From: Quercus robur
Lineage: Eukaryota > Streptophyta > Magnoliopsida > Fagales > Fagaceae
NCBI RefSeq assembly: GCF_932294415.1
Contig: NC_065535.1
Span: forward strand, 87,002,862 to 87,066,861
DNA: 64,000 nt
Reading direction: 5' to 3'
Below, in pieces: positions 1 to 11,321 of this stretch. Each line of letters starts with the position of its first letter. Within the stretch, counting starts at the first letter, position 1. The notes beneath the pieces were generated by a model that had not been told where the DNA came from, made no database searches, and saw only the letters and a program-made list of their open reading frames with translations. The translations under genes were made by a program, and so were the position numbers.

Positions 1-800
1 AATTTTGAGTCCAAAAACCTTTTTTCTTAAGCCTGTCACAAGTGAGCAGGATGAGGGCTATGTAAATGAACTAAGCTTAAAAATAATGAAACTAGGGTCA
101 AAGTCCATATGAGGGAAGGGAGCAAACATGATAAATGGGCTTCAATAAGTGGAAATACCAAGGGAAAATGAAATTTAAAAAAAAAAAAAAAAAACTTGGG
201 CTTAAATAATAGTAGGCCTTGGAAAAAAAAACCATATAATCAATTTATTTGGGCCTAAGCATCGACAAAAACATAAGTTAACTAGGCATTATTCATTGCT
301 AAGCCCAATGATGCAAGGCTTAGAATTTGAATGGGGCATGAACATAGTCCATATAAATAAAAAAGAGTTTTTTTTAAAATGAAATGCATTATGTTTTCCC
401 TTTAATAAAAAGAGTTGATTAAGGCTTTAAGCATAAAACTAAAAAACAATGGGGGTAAGTATTTCTTATTTTCTTTGAAAAAAAAAAAAGTAGATCTTCT
501 TTACAAAGAATGACGTCTCTTATATATCTAAAAAAAAGTGTCCTTATAGTACATGTTTATTTATAGTTTCATGGCTATCTACAACAGTCAATAATTAGTG
601 AACATCTTCATCTATTGTGCATGTTTTGTCTAGTAGTTGGCACCTTGCTAGTTACAAGGTCCACCGAATTTGTTGTGTGTGTAAATCTTATCCCTCAATA
701 TGGTGGATAAGGTTATGATATTTTATGTTTGGGGATAGGGATGTGTTCTGGTTATTTTAATGAAACTTGGGCAAAAAGAAAGAAATAAGGGGATATTAGA
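1..800. other. Intergenic, no gene seen
   Basis: AT-rich DNA with several A runs (for example near 179-194 and 479-489). I see no extended reading frame, splice-consistent exon or RNA gene here. Confidence 0.6.
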
Positions 801-802
801 TA

Positions 803-928
803 CTCCCGTAGTATCATAAATGTGTATTCACCCATCTTACATAAATGGTGGGTCCCATCATAAATTTAATTAGTGGAACTCACAATTCATGTGAAAAGAG
901 GGAGTACACATTTATGGTAGTTCGGGAG
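803..928. mobile_element. Stowaway-like MITE
   Basis: A 126-bp element bounded by TA dinucleotides at 801-802 and 929-930. Its ends are inverted: bases 801-830 and the reverse complement of 901-930 agree at about 25 of 30 positions, and both begin TACTCCCG. A CTCCC-type terminus with TA target duplication is the hallmark of Stowaway (Tc1/mariner) MITEs. There is no coding capacity. It lies about 0.9 kb upstream of the lipocalin start. Confidence 0.72.
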
Positions 929-930
929 TA

Positions 931-1806
931 CGAAATAATTTCCCAAAATAAAGAACTTGAAGTTAATGCAAATTAAACGGGTAAACATAATCTCCTTGCA
1001 TTGGTTGAATAATGTTATGGTCACAAACTATTTTACAACATTTTTACAGATGTTGATGTAACTAATTTCTTATTGGTTTTCATCGAATAATGCTAGTGAT
1101 ACAAATTATTTTACAAAATTTTTATAAACTACTAATATAGTGAATGATTATTGATAAATGAAAAAAGTGATATTAATAATAGGACATTATATTTATTATT
1201 GCCGACAAACCTGATTACTGCTCAAAGAATGGTCTAGAATAGGAAAATATTAATCATCCTCTTTTTATAGGATCAAAAATCTCATTTAATAAGTTACTAT
1301 CAAAATTTTCGCTCTTTTCCCGTTCTGTTCCCTGTGGGACCTTTATACGCCCAATCCCAAGTTTACTCAATTCCTTCAAACTCTTGATCTGGATATTGAC
1401 ACATTCGGCCCCATGTTTTTTCTTCATCACCAAGTCTTTCGTTTGTTGTTTCTTAGCCAAACAGAAACTTACTCACCAAGTTAGGGACTCTTTCTCAAAT
1501 TACCAAAAAAAAAAAAAAAAAAAGTCAAAAACAATCACGAATTTTCAGAAAACTCTTATCCAATAAAAAATAAAAAAATAAGAAAAAAAAAAGAACGAAA
1601 GAAAAAGACCCTAAATCTACTAGAAACTCCCATATTGGTACAAGCCACAGACGTAAGGTTCATAGGCCTCCACGTATCACTTCGACCTTATCAAAAGGTG
1701 ACAGCCTCCAGCGGCAAAATCCCTCAAAATCCCAGAAAGCAAAAAAGGTCAAAATTCACACTGTGTCTCTCTTCTGCAACAAGTGTGACACGCAACACAA
1801 GCAATT
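931..1806 (+). other. Upstream region and leader of the lipocalin gene
   Basis: AT-rich intergenic DNA passing into a C/A-rich stretch from about 1620 that is probably the 5' untranslated leader. Reading frames here on either strand lack homology that I recognise; the one at 1635-1973 is out of frame with, and overlaps, the lipocalin exon. No convincing heat-shock element or TATA box was identified by eye. Confidence 0.4.
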
Positions 1807-3067
1807 ATGGCCAACAAAGAGATGGAAGTGGTGAAGGGTGTGGACCTAAACAGGTACATGGGACGGTGGTACGAGATAGCTTCATTCCCATCAAGGTTTC
1901 AGCCCAAGAATGGTGTGAACACAAGGGCTACATACACTCTGAGAGAGGATGGGACTGTGAATGTGCTGAATGAGACCTGGACTGATGGGAAAAGAGGGTA
2001 CATAGAGGGCAGTGCATACAAGGCTGATCCCAAAAGTGATGAGGCTAAGCTCAAAGTTAGATTCTATGTCCCTCCATTCCTGCCCATCATCCCTGTGGTT
2101 GGGGACTACTGGGTTTTGTACCTTGATGATGATTATCAGTATGCCTTGATTGGCCAGCCTACCAGGAAGTCTCTTTGGGTATGCCTTTCTACCTTTTCAT
2201 CTATTTTTTTAATGTCAATTTGTGATCTTTTAGATTCATTATTGATATTGTTCTTGATTTTTTTTTTTTTTTTTTATATGCTTGGTTTTATTTGGTTTTG
2301 CACAATTTCAATTACTTGTTCCTTGGTAGTATGATGCTACAATAAATTTCACAACATATTTTACGATTACAAACTATATGTGGAGGTGGTATAATAAAAA
2401 TGAGTTAGGTCATGGTTCAATGCGAAAATGATGTTACACTAATCATAATTCGCTAGTAGTGAAATTTGTTCAGTATTTGTTTCTAATTTTTGCGTATTTG
2501 TTTTTTGAGGTTGGCTTACTATTAGGCCTATGAATTCCGTTCTCTCTTCATTGTTAATTATTTTATTCATAAAAAAGAAAAAGAATGCTTGTTTATAAGG
2601 GGAGTTAAGGGTTAGTAAACTTTTTTTTTTTTTTTTTTGGAGAAAGAGTTAATAACTTAGTTGGATGATTCCTTGATAATAAAATAATGGCTTATATATC
2701 TTTCCTTACAAGTTTATCCTTGCATATGAAAATTTTCTCAAGTTAAAAAGATACCCAATTGTCAAAATTTTCCATAAATATTCTAAAATTTTGTGTTTTC
2801 TTCAGATATTTTCTAGGCATAAATGGTATCACAAATCAGAATCAATTAATTCTATTTATCTTTTTGGTGGTTTTTCCTTAGATATTATGCAGGCAAACCC
2901 ACCTAGATGAAGAGATTTACAATCAGCTACTTCAGAAGGCCACAGATGAGGGCTATGATGTTAGCAAGCTCCACAAGACACCACAGAGTGATCCTCCACC
3001 ATCGGGAGAGGAAGGCCCTAAGGACACCAAAGGCTTTTGGTATTTTAAATCCCTTTTTGGAAAATAG
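1807..3067 (+). CDS. TIL: Temperature-induced lipocalin (TIL)
   Basis: Two exons, 1807-2178 and 2882-3067, joined in phase 0 across a GT-AG intron, give 185 residues; plant TILs are about 185-186. The protein opens with the lipocalin signature around Gly19-Arg-Trp21 (start of the first beta strand). It has the proline-rich hydrophobic loop VPPFLPIIPVVGDYW near residues 88-102, known in the family for plasma-membrane association, and continues SLW/ILCR exactly across the splice junction. It ends with the conserved DPPPSGEEGPKDTKG and KSLFGK tail. TILs are small barrel proteins without a signal peptide that sit at the plasma membrane and move to chloroplasts under stress; they protect membrane lipids during heat, freezing and oxidative stress. 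The start is the first ATG in this frame and the only one giving the full N-terminus. The gene looks intact. Confidence 0.97.
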
Positions 3068-4020
3068 GGAGAATAGTGGTTGTTTGTATACCGTGGTTTG
3101 ACTGTTTCCAATATATACATAAATAAAGATCAAAACCACCCCGGATTGCAGCATCCAGATTAGGGATATATTTGTGTTATTTTTTGCTGGCTATTTTAGT
3201 TTTTGTAAAGCAAGAATGGGTATATGTAATATATTTTTTTTTGCTAAACAGGTATATGTAATATGTTGGGTGCCTAGGCCCTAGACTTTGAATTTTATTT
3301 TATTTTATTTTTTTAGTGGTACTGTTAAGCCTAAACTATGAAGTTGAAGTTCTGAAAAATGTCCTTATATTTCATTGGGGCCGTTTTGAGTTTGCTTTAA
3401 TGTGAAAGTTCGATAAAAATTTTCAATGATGATTCCACTACTTCTTACAGCTTACATTTTAATTTTTTACTGTCTCAAATTTTTTTTTTTTTGGTAGGGA
3501 TTGCAAAGTTATTGTCACTAGACACGCTGTGACTTATAGAAATATGAGCAAAGGTAATAAAGAAGAAAAGGAAAAGAATAAAGAAATATAGAAATCTTTT
3601 ATTTAGACTTTGATTAAGGAAAACAAAATAGATATGCAGCAGGTTATGATTAGTAGAGAGATTTATTTGAGGAGGAAATTTTATTCAATAAAGATGTTCA
3701 AAATTATGGATTTGGTTTTCTTTCGGTGCTTTTTTAATCGGAATATCTTTTTATTTTAATAAAAAATTGCCACATATTTACTAATTAAATAAAATAAATA
3801 TGGAGATTAAAACTTACTATCATTTGTTATTGAATATTTAAAATGTATATTTAAAACAAAATGATTTATCCTTTTTAAAAAAGTACTAAAAATAAGTTAA
3901 ACTCCAAAATTATTAGTTGTATTCAAATTTAAGCAAAAAGTAATAATAGAAAAAGTAAACTAATAAGAAAAACAATAAATGTGGTCAATCATATCTAATC
4001 TATTGAGTATAATAAAATAT
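3068..4020. other. 3' flank of the lipocalin gene, intergenic
   Basis: Probably contains the TIL 3' untranslated region in its first few hundred bases. The rest is AT-rich with T and A runs. No gene is recognised. Confidence 0.5.
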
Positions 4021-4522
4021 TGGCTAAAATTTAAAACTCACTCTCTAAGTTTCACCATTTTTCATTTTAGTTTTATAAGTTTAGGTTTTGTCATTTCAGT
4101 CTTTTAAGTTTCATTTATTTTCAATTAAGTTTTTCGTTAATGTGTTGTTGTTAGTTTCTACCGTTAACTTTTATTTATTTTTTATTTTTTATTTCTTAAT
4201 TTTAGAAAAAACATTAATTGAAATTTAAAAAAGAAAAAGAAAAAATAGGAATCGGTTGGAACGCAGCCTTAGAACCATTCATTTCGAACCATTCATTTCT
4301 AGTGCAGAGTAATTGTGGTTCTTCACTGTTACTACATTTTTTCTAAAATTAAAAATTAAATAAAAATAGATAAAGTTAACAGTAAAGAAACTAACGGCAT
4401 ATTAACAGGACTTAATTGGGAAGGAATGAAACTCAGAATATTGAAATGATAAAACCCAAACTTATAAGACTGAAATAAAAAATAGTAAATCTTAGAAGGC
4501 AAATTTTACATTTTAACCTAAA
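4021..4522. mobile_element. Long terminal-inverted-repeat element (MITE-like)
   Basis: The left arm (about 4021-4175) reappears as reverse complement in the right arm (about 4370-4522). Shared blocks include a motif containing AAGTTT(A/G)GGTTTT, one containing CAATTAAGT, and one around the GTTAAC at 4163 and 4376. The arms are near 150 bp and surround an AT-rich centre. There is no open reading frame. I could not fix the exact ends or a target duplication, so the superfamily is open. Confidence 0.6.
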
Positions 4523-5762
4523 ATCTTACCACATTTTTTCAACATCCTTGTTCTAAATTGTGATAAATTTTGTCAAGAATTTTAAAACTTCAAGTCTCCC
4601 ATCTATCAACTATCAAATTATTAAAAAAAATGATGAGTCACAACATAATCTTATTTTATTTTGATTTATAACTAACCCCTCAACTTGTCAAAATTTTATG
4701 TGCCGCTAGAGTCACTATATTTATAACTCATTTTGAACTATTATAAAGATACTTCCTACAAGAGAATCCGAGGCGTTTGACCATTGGAATCCTTGGAACC
4801 TATCCGGTAGGTGGCGCTTTCAATTGATTGTGACTTCTCTGTTACTGTTGGACCCTTTTTGTCTCTCATCTCATGAGTTGAGATACTTTACTAGGAGAGT
4901 AGAGATTACATAATTTTAGCTCTAACCAGACACTTCTACCATTCCTGTATTAATGACAAGGTCCAGTTTCTCAAAGCCTTCAATAGTCTTCAATTAATTT
5001 TAGAACATTCTTTTTCTTTTTTAAGATACGATAAATTTGAGAACATGTAGGAATATTCTAGTGCTTTTAATGCTATGAAATAGCACTACCCAAAAATAAA
5101 ATCGTAGGTCCTCCTTTATCTTGTGCACTTCTCAACACAGAATTTCGGTAAATCCGTTTTATTGATAAGCGAATCTGCAATTCATTTGTGTTTGAACGCA
5201 GAAAGTACCTTTTTTTTTTTTTTTTTGCGAAAATTGTGGGAATTCAATATGGCATCTGTTCCTAAAATAGCAACTCAGAAGAGACTTTTTATTTTATGGC
5301 CAAAACACACTCAGGAAGAAACGAAAGAGGGTTCACTGCTACACCATGATACTATGTTTAAATTGTAAAAACACCCATTCTCCAAGTCCAAGCATATCAA
5401 TAATTCAATACCGCGCGTTATAGTATGAATATAACTCCAATTTCAGAGAATGGAATTGCTTTCAAGGAACAAACCAACGTGTATATATAAATATGTAATC
5501 ACAATGGATAAATCATAATACAACATATGAATTAAGCATGTCAATAGGCATAATTAATACTATAATAGAAAGATCTGCTGCCAATCCACAATTTCCTTTC
5601 TTTCTTCCGTCTAGAAAATATGGAGAAAAATCCAGAGAGTTTTGCCAAGCAAACAATTGATTAACGATATAAACATATTACAATCACCATTTTGCCATTC
5701 ATCAGCTTCCGACATTTGAAAATGTCAAGCCCATTACAGGATAGCCACTTGCCTCAGAAGCT
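4523..5762. other. Intergenic between TIL and YKT6 (convergent 3' ends)
   Basis: TIL (+) and YKT6 (-) converge on this spacer. The part next to 5763 should carry the YKT6 3' untranslated region. The 81-codon frame at 5123-5368 is of low complexity (poly-F from a T run) and is not treated as a gene. Confidence 0.5.
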
Positions 5763-6508
5763 TTAGAGTATGGTACAACACTGATTTGTCTTTTTTGCTT
5801 GCTTGTAAAACATCTGTTTCAACCGTCATCAACAGGTTCTCATATTAGCAACAAGTTTAAGTCCATGGTTAATTTCAAAAGGATAAAATGGATCTCTTTT
5901 GAACTCTTAACAAAACATACTGGTTTGTGCAAGTAAATAGGACCTTAATCAAATTATGCCATGATTTATAATTTATTAACATGCATACAAACATTTAAAT
6001 ATTGTTGGAACAATGTTTGGGTCTCACAGAACCAATTTGTTTAAAATATCAAAACTAAAACAGACAAAAGATGAGTAGATCATCCATTAACCATTGAACG
6101 AGAGGAAAAAGGAAGTTCATGATGCAGTTCCAAACTTCCAAATAAACCATATTCAAAGTAGATCATGATATAGATGCTTTTAAGGAAAACCCAAAAACCA
6201 AGTCCTGGAAGGGAATAGGGGCATAAACACTAGAAACAAACCGAAGACTTAATTTCAAGCTTTAAAACAATTTTTTGATAATTCAATAGTTAAAATGAGG
6301 GAGAGGAGATTTGAACTTTGGATGTCTCCATCAAAAATACCAAAAGGTACTAGTTGAGCTATAAAGATTTTGGCTTCAAGCCTTAAAATAATAATAATAA
6401 AAAATTTATTATCATATTAAGTTTCCAATAATTGTCAAACTCAATTAAGATCAAAATATTGATACATGTTGGAAGATGAATTAGATGTAACCAAATTAGA
6501 GCTATAGT

Positions 6509-6561
<53 letters not shown>

Positions 6562-9500
6562 ATTATGCTCTTTGATGAAATGTGTATCACTAAGATGTGA
6601 AGTCACCATATCATCATTGCCATCATATGCAACCAATTCCACTGCCAAATAGATGCATGGGTACTTTTAATGAAAAGCATCTTGCTTGAAAGGGAAGGAA
6701 GAAGGAAAGGAGGATAAAGAATACAACCACTTTCATGACTCAGATATATAGAATTGACCATTAAAAGCACATGGACTTCTAATACAGTTGTCATATGATT
6801 TTCCAATTGGATAATTTGTGTTTCCCCAATGACCAATGATCTGGCACCTCCTCCCCTTATGATTATGAACACCATGTGAAGGGTGAGGTCATGAATTCAG
6901 GACTCATCAGGTGCATATATAACTCACTGATTAAAATGATAATAATTTGTGATTCCATAAAGAAAAAACTCTAATACTTCATAGGTCAAAATAAATAGAA
7001 GAGCAAACAGAAAGGAAAATGGTATATTAATGATGGTCAAAGGCAAGCCGGGTGCTTGCCTAGGTGCCTTTAGTGAGGCGCTTGCGGCTAGACGAGCAAT
7101 GTAAGTGCCTTAAACCATGTTGAAGGTGCTAAGGCAAGAGCCTCAATTTTTTTTCCTATTCTCTCTATACCTCTGACCTCTCAGGTAGCTCTATTTCATC
7201 TCTTCCCCACCCCCACCTCCTCTCTCCTTTCTCTATATCACCTGATAGTCCTCTCTCTGTTTTTTTTAGACGCTTTAGATTAATTAATTTATATAAACTT
7301 GCTGTAAAAAAATTTATTAAAATAATTAATAAATCCTAAATTGTATCAACCAATTTTGAAATCAATTAATAGACCTAATACTTCACGCAACACACTTGAT
7401 TATAATATTTCACTACACTAGATACATATTATTTAAGTTCTATATGAATGATAGCTATATTTAGAATTTAGTGTCTTGCTTTGATCAGGCTAGCCCCTTT
7501 TTGTAGCCTCACAAATTGGGTGATACAGGGCCTTGGCGCCTTAAGGTCGCCTATCACCTTTGACTACCTTGTGTATGCTAGAGCCAAGAAGCCTGACAGA
7601 CACCCCCCCCCACACAACCCAAATCCCTTTATATTACCATAGATAAACTCCTCAAGACTTCCAGACCTGCTTGTGCACACAAGCATGAGTCTTCCATTAT
7701 TTTTCTACAATGCCAACTCAAGATTGGTTTCAAAAATCCTCCATAGGTAAGAATTAAGAATGCTCTTGTCCAAACACAGACATTCAACATACAAGCTAAG
7801 TCTTTGGCTTAGATGATAAACTAAATACTAGCAACAGTATAAGTAAGCCAAAAATACCACCAAAAAAAAAGTCAAAACTCCTACAAAGCATTCAATAGCC
7901 AGGTGATTAGAAGTATAAGCAACAGATATAGTTAAACTAATTGGCTAAGTAAAAAAGTGTCAGTGCATGGGTGTTTACGTATCGTGGCAAATACATAATG
8001 GTAACATAAATCTTCTCTACATACCTGCGATGCTGCACTGAGATCTGAACTCTTCTCAACTAAACTGTCCAGTTTCTCACCTCGTGCAAGTACACTGTCA
8101 ATAGTCTTGTGCTGTATGAAAGAAGGAGGCACTTATGAGAGAGAGAGAGAGAGGATTCTGACATAGCAAACAGTTTGCCATAAGAAAAAAAGGATCAAAT
8201 CAACATGTTATTAGAAATCCAAAACCAAGTCAAACAAGATATATTCCTTCAAAATTTCACTAAATATTCTGGTTGAAACTTTGTAGCAAAAATATGAACA
8301 GAAAGTTCGGGATAAAAAAAATTCCCACCCCGCTTGACCCACCCTGCCCTGCACAGGCTTTCCCCTCCCCAAAGAGATGACAAGGCAAGGACAATTTTCT
8401 CTCACCCTGCCCCAAATGTCTATTGATATACGTTTTTATTTAATACATAGTTTTTATTTAATACATAGTTTTTTTTTTTTTTTTTTTTACATAATCTATT
8501 ACCCTACCCCAAAATACTTATTTTTTCTCTTTTTAACACAATCACAATTGCCTCTCTCCTTTCTTTTTCATCTCTACCTCGTTGATGTCAAATCCACCTT
8601 ATTAGGGATGAAAAAATCCTTCCAACCCACGCTGAGCAGGTTTTCCCCACCCAAGCGGGGACGGGGCAGGGATGGGATCCCCCTGATTTGACCTGCCCTG
8701 CCCTGGCCCATAACCATACCTATTAAAAATTTTACAATAAAAGGAAAACAACCCATGCGAAGGAAAAAAAGGGGGGAAGGGGAGAGTTAAACAGATATCT
8801 CCTGTGTAGAAGTTGATAAACATGGGCAAGCTAACCACCCACTTTTCTACCAAACATGGAAGGAATGGGTCCATAAGTCAACAATTTGTCTGATATATTC
8901 TTCTTTTACTAAATGACATGCTTCTGTCTGTATTCGATCAGCACTTCCTACAACTCAACTTTTCTTTGAATAAAATACATTAGGAGAAGAAATCATTGAA
9001 TCAAACCCTGTTAAATTTTAAAACCACCATATGTCTGCCAAAACTTAAGCATAAAAGGAAATGATTATCAAAATCAACAATCATGAAGATAAAAGGAACA
9101 TAATTCAATTGTTCATAGATATAGCTGTAAACTAACAACAGTAGCAATAACTCTATACTTACGAGGATAATTTTAGTTTCATCCAACTCCCTCTGAATTT
9201 TCAACAACTTATCAGCCTCCGCAGGGTCCTGAAGAGTTAAATAAGAATTGGTGGAAAAAAAAGTTCTTTTAGTTGTAACTAATTACTTTTGAAGCTTCAA
9301 CAATTAACAAAAATAGAAATGAAAAAGAAAAAGAAAAACCCAATCTATATTCTGCCTAATGGCCCAATCTTATACAATAAGGAAAAATGGAAAATAATAA
9401 TACCTGGAATTTCATTAAAGCTTCATTCAGATAGGGCCATGGTTGGGTACTATCTGCCTGCACAGTCTTCCACGTATCACCAAAATTTTTCTGATACTCA

Positions 9501-10973
9501 TCTAGCACCTGGAAAACATTGTAATCATCATCTATTTGTTAACTCAAGCAGAAATCAAGTATCAATATTTCACCAGTCCTACATGAATCTCTCTCCCTCT
9601 CACACAGGCACATGCACACACATCGTCAAGCCTTTACATCCAAACAGACACTTCAGAATAACCATGGTTATGAAGGTGGCCATCAAGGGCAACAAGAATA
9701 ATGATCCTAGTATGCCTGTTTTTTTACTTCTCTGACCATCTCCAAATCTTTTCCCTTCCACCTTAAGGACAATATTAAAGCATAGCATAAAATGTCACCA
9801 CTTTAAACAACCATGAAACTTCTAAAAATTTGACAGCAAATGTACTACCTAGTCTTCAACAACGTTCACGTACATAGATAGTGTTTGTAACGGTAAGAAT
9901 CGAAACTGAACCTACTTGAACTACTTATTGAGTTCTGAAATACTAATGAGTTCTTCACATTACAAAAAAATTAAAACAAGATTGAAGTTCCCAATTAAAT
10001 AATTTTAATATTTAAGCCAATATATTTGTATCTCATAGAACATTAAATCAAATTAGCAGCCAAGCTCTAAAATTCAACCAGTCTGTAAACTAATACCAAA
10101 ACAAAAAACAAAAAACAAACTTTAGCATGGCGAACAATTATCTAACACATTGATACACTTTTTTTTTTTTTTTTTTTTTATAAGTAAAAAAGGGCTTACA
10201 AAATGCATACAAATGTAAAGCCCAAACGAAAAATCAACATCTAAAACTTATAAGGTCCAAATTTTTAGCTCCTGAAGAAAAAAAAAACACACACACACAC
10301 AAGAAAAAATGAGATAGTGTGTACCTGGTTGAGCAGAGAAAAGGCGCTCCGAACCGGGTAGTGATCATCCATAAAACCCAAAGAACAAATGCCATTCCTG
10401 TTGTAAGCATGCACCTTGTACTCTATTAAATACAGAAAAACAAAGAAAATGGTCATTAACAATACAAAAAACCAAGAAGGAATGTAATGTCCCAAAAAAT
10501 CTTGATAAACAAATGAAGATAAATTATGCATGCTACTTTCTAACACGCAAAGCATAAGAACATTTCCATAATTCAATTTCAAAAGAACCAGGTTTCTGGT
10601 GTGTGTGTGTGTGTGTTTGGTATAATAGAAATTGGAAATCGAAAGGTATTCTTGGAAATCCAATTTCACCGCATGCCAATAAATCCGAATCATAATCATA
10701 ATCATATAAAATCCGGACACGGGAATTCCAATTCCAAGAAAAAACCTAATAGAAAGGAAATGAAGAAGAGATCGGGAGACCTTCGTGCTGGACGGACTGG
10801 CGTTGGGAGGGAGGGGTACGGCTGGCGACGGTGCGAGCGACGAAGACGATGAATTCTTTGACGCTGGACCTCTGGAAATAGCCGAAATGGCTGACGTCCA
10901 AGGCGTTTGCTAATATCACCGGATCTGTGCCCTCCGGGTTGCACTTCAATACCAATAGCGCCGTGATCTTCAT
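5763..10973 (-). CDS. YKT61: R-SNARE YKT6 (longin, prenylated)
   Basis: Six exons read on the minus strand: 10973-10781, 10422-10325, 9508-9404, 9228-9163, 8111-8025 and 5813-5763. All introns are GT-AG and the joined frame is 199 codons, the usual YKT6 length. Exons 1-3 make the longin domain (start [15 protein letters not shown], with [16 protein letters not shown]). Exons 4-5 make the SNARE coiled coil with the zero-layer arginine at Arg164 in the LARGEKL motif. The C-terminus is CCTIL: Cys196 is the CaaX prenylation site and Cys195 the expected palmitoylation site. YKT6 is a soluble/membrane-cycling R-SNARE in ER-Golgi, vacuolar and autophagic fusion. The coding part is 600 bases in a 5.2-kb gene; introns 4 (1.05 kb) and 5 (2.2 kb) carry repeats. 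The start is followed upstream by a CT-rich leader. The gene appears intact. Confidence 0.97.
6284..6385 (-). mobile_element. tRNA-derived SINE relic in YKT6 intron 5
   Basis: Read on the minus strand, a box A-like TAGCTCAACTAGTACC is followed about 40 bases later by a box B-like AGTTCAAATCTCC. This is the spacing of the internal RNA polymerase III promoter of plant SINEs. It is degenerate, with no clear tail or target duplication, so the limits are approximate. Confidence 0.4.
6513..6558. repeat. (GA)n microsatellite
   Basis: About 23 uninterrupted GA units inside YKT6 intron 5. A shorter GA run lies at 8138-8152 in intron 4. Confidence 0.95.
7028..7577. repeat. Inverted-repeat element rich in AGGCGCC-type motifs
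   Basis: Inside YKT6 intron 5. The left end has GGTCAAAGGC followed by repeated GCCT/AGGCGC words (7033-7130). The reverse complement of the right end (7500-7577) has GTAGTCAAAGG followed by AGGCG and AAGGCGCC. The shared GTCAAAGG ends and similar subterminal repeats suggest a degraded DNA transposon, possibly hAT-like. Ends and target duplication are unresolved. Confidence 0.35.
8318..8720. repeat. GC-rich repeat with opposed CCTGCCCTG/GGGGC blocks
   Basis: In YKT6 intron 4. Two C/G-rich blocks (8318-8410 and 8620-8710) flank a T-rich centre. Both contain CCTGCCCTGC, AGCGGGG or CCCCGCT and CCCCACC-like words in partly inverted arrangement. The composition stands out strongly from the AT-rich intron. 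Several overlapping reading frames here (R/P/G-rich) are by-products of the repeat. Confidence 0.4.
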
Positions 10974-11000
10974 CTCTCTCTCTCTCTCTCTCTCTCTCTG
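10974..11000 (-). promoter_or_regulatory. CT-rich 5' leader of YKT6
   Basis: Immediately upstream of the YKT6 ATG (CAT at 10971-10973 on the plus strand) is a run of 13 TC units, a GA/CT microsatellite. Such tracts are common in plant 5' untranslated leaders and can bind GAGA-type factors. The role is inferred only from position. Confidence 0.5.
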
Positions 11001-11239
11001 TGATTGCGTGTAGTTGTTTGTAACAGTCTCTCTCTATCTCTCTATATCTATCTCTCTGGTTGAGAATGAGAATGGGAATGGGATCGCTGAAAGAGGAAAA
11101 GCTAAGGGAAAAAGGAAAGCGAAGTGGGAAGGAAGGAGAATAATGGTTTTATTAAAGTTTAGATCTGCTGCGACTCAGACTATACTATGTACCATATGCC
11201 TTGCCGACATCACCCACCCTCATCATCCCCTCGTTTTAA

Positions 11240-11241
<2 letters not shown>

Positions 11242-11320
<79 letters not shown>
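11242..11320. repeat. 79-base T homopolymer
   Basis: An uninterrupted run of 79 T, about 270 bases upstream of the YKT6 start. It could be the poly(A) tail of a minus-strand retroposon, but I find no clear flanking target duplication. The length may not be exact because such runs are error-prone in sequencing and assembly. Confidence 0.9.

Positions 11321-11321
<1 letters not shown>

Noticed and set aside
1635-1973. 112-codon frame overlapping TIL exon 1
   Set aside because: Out of frame with the lipocalin, no homology; shadow of leader plus exon.
8211-8874. Several small frames in YKT6 intron 4
   Set aside because: Gly/Pro/Arg-rich by-products of the GC-rich repeat, inside an intron.
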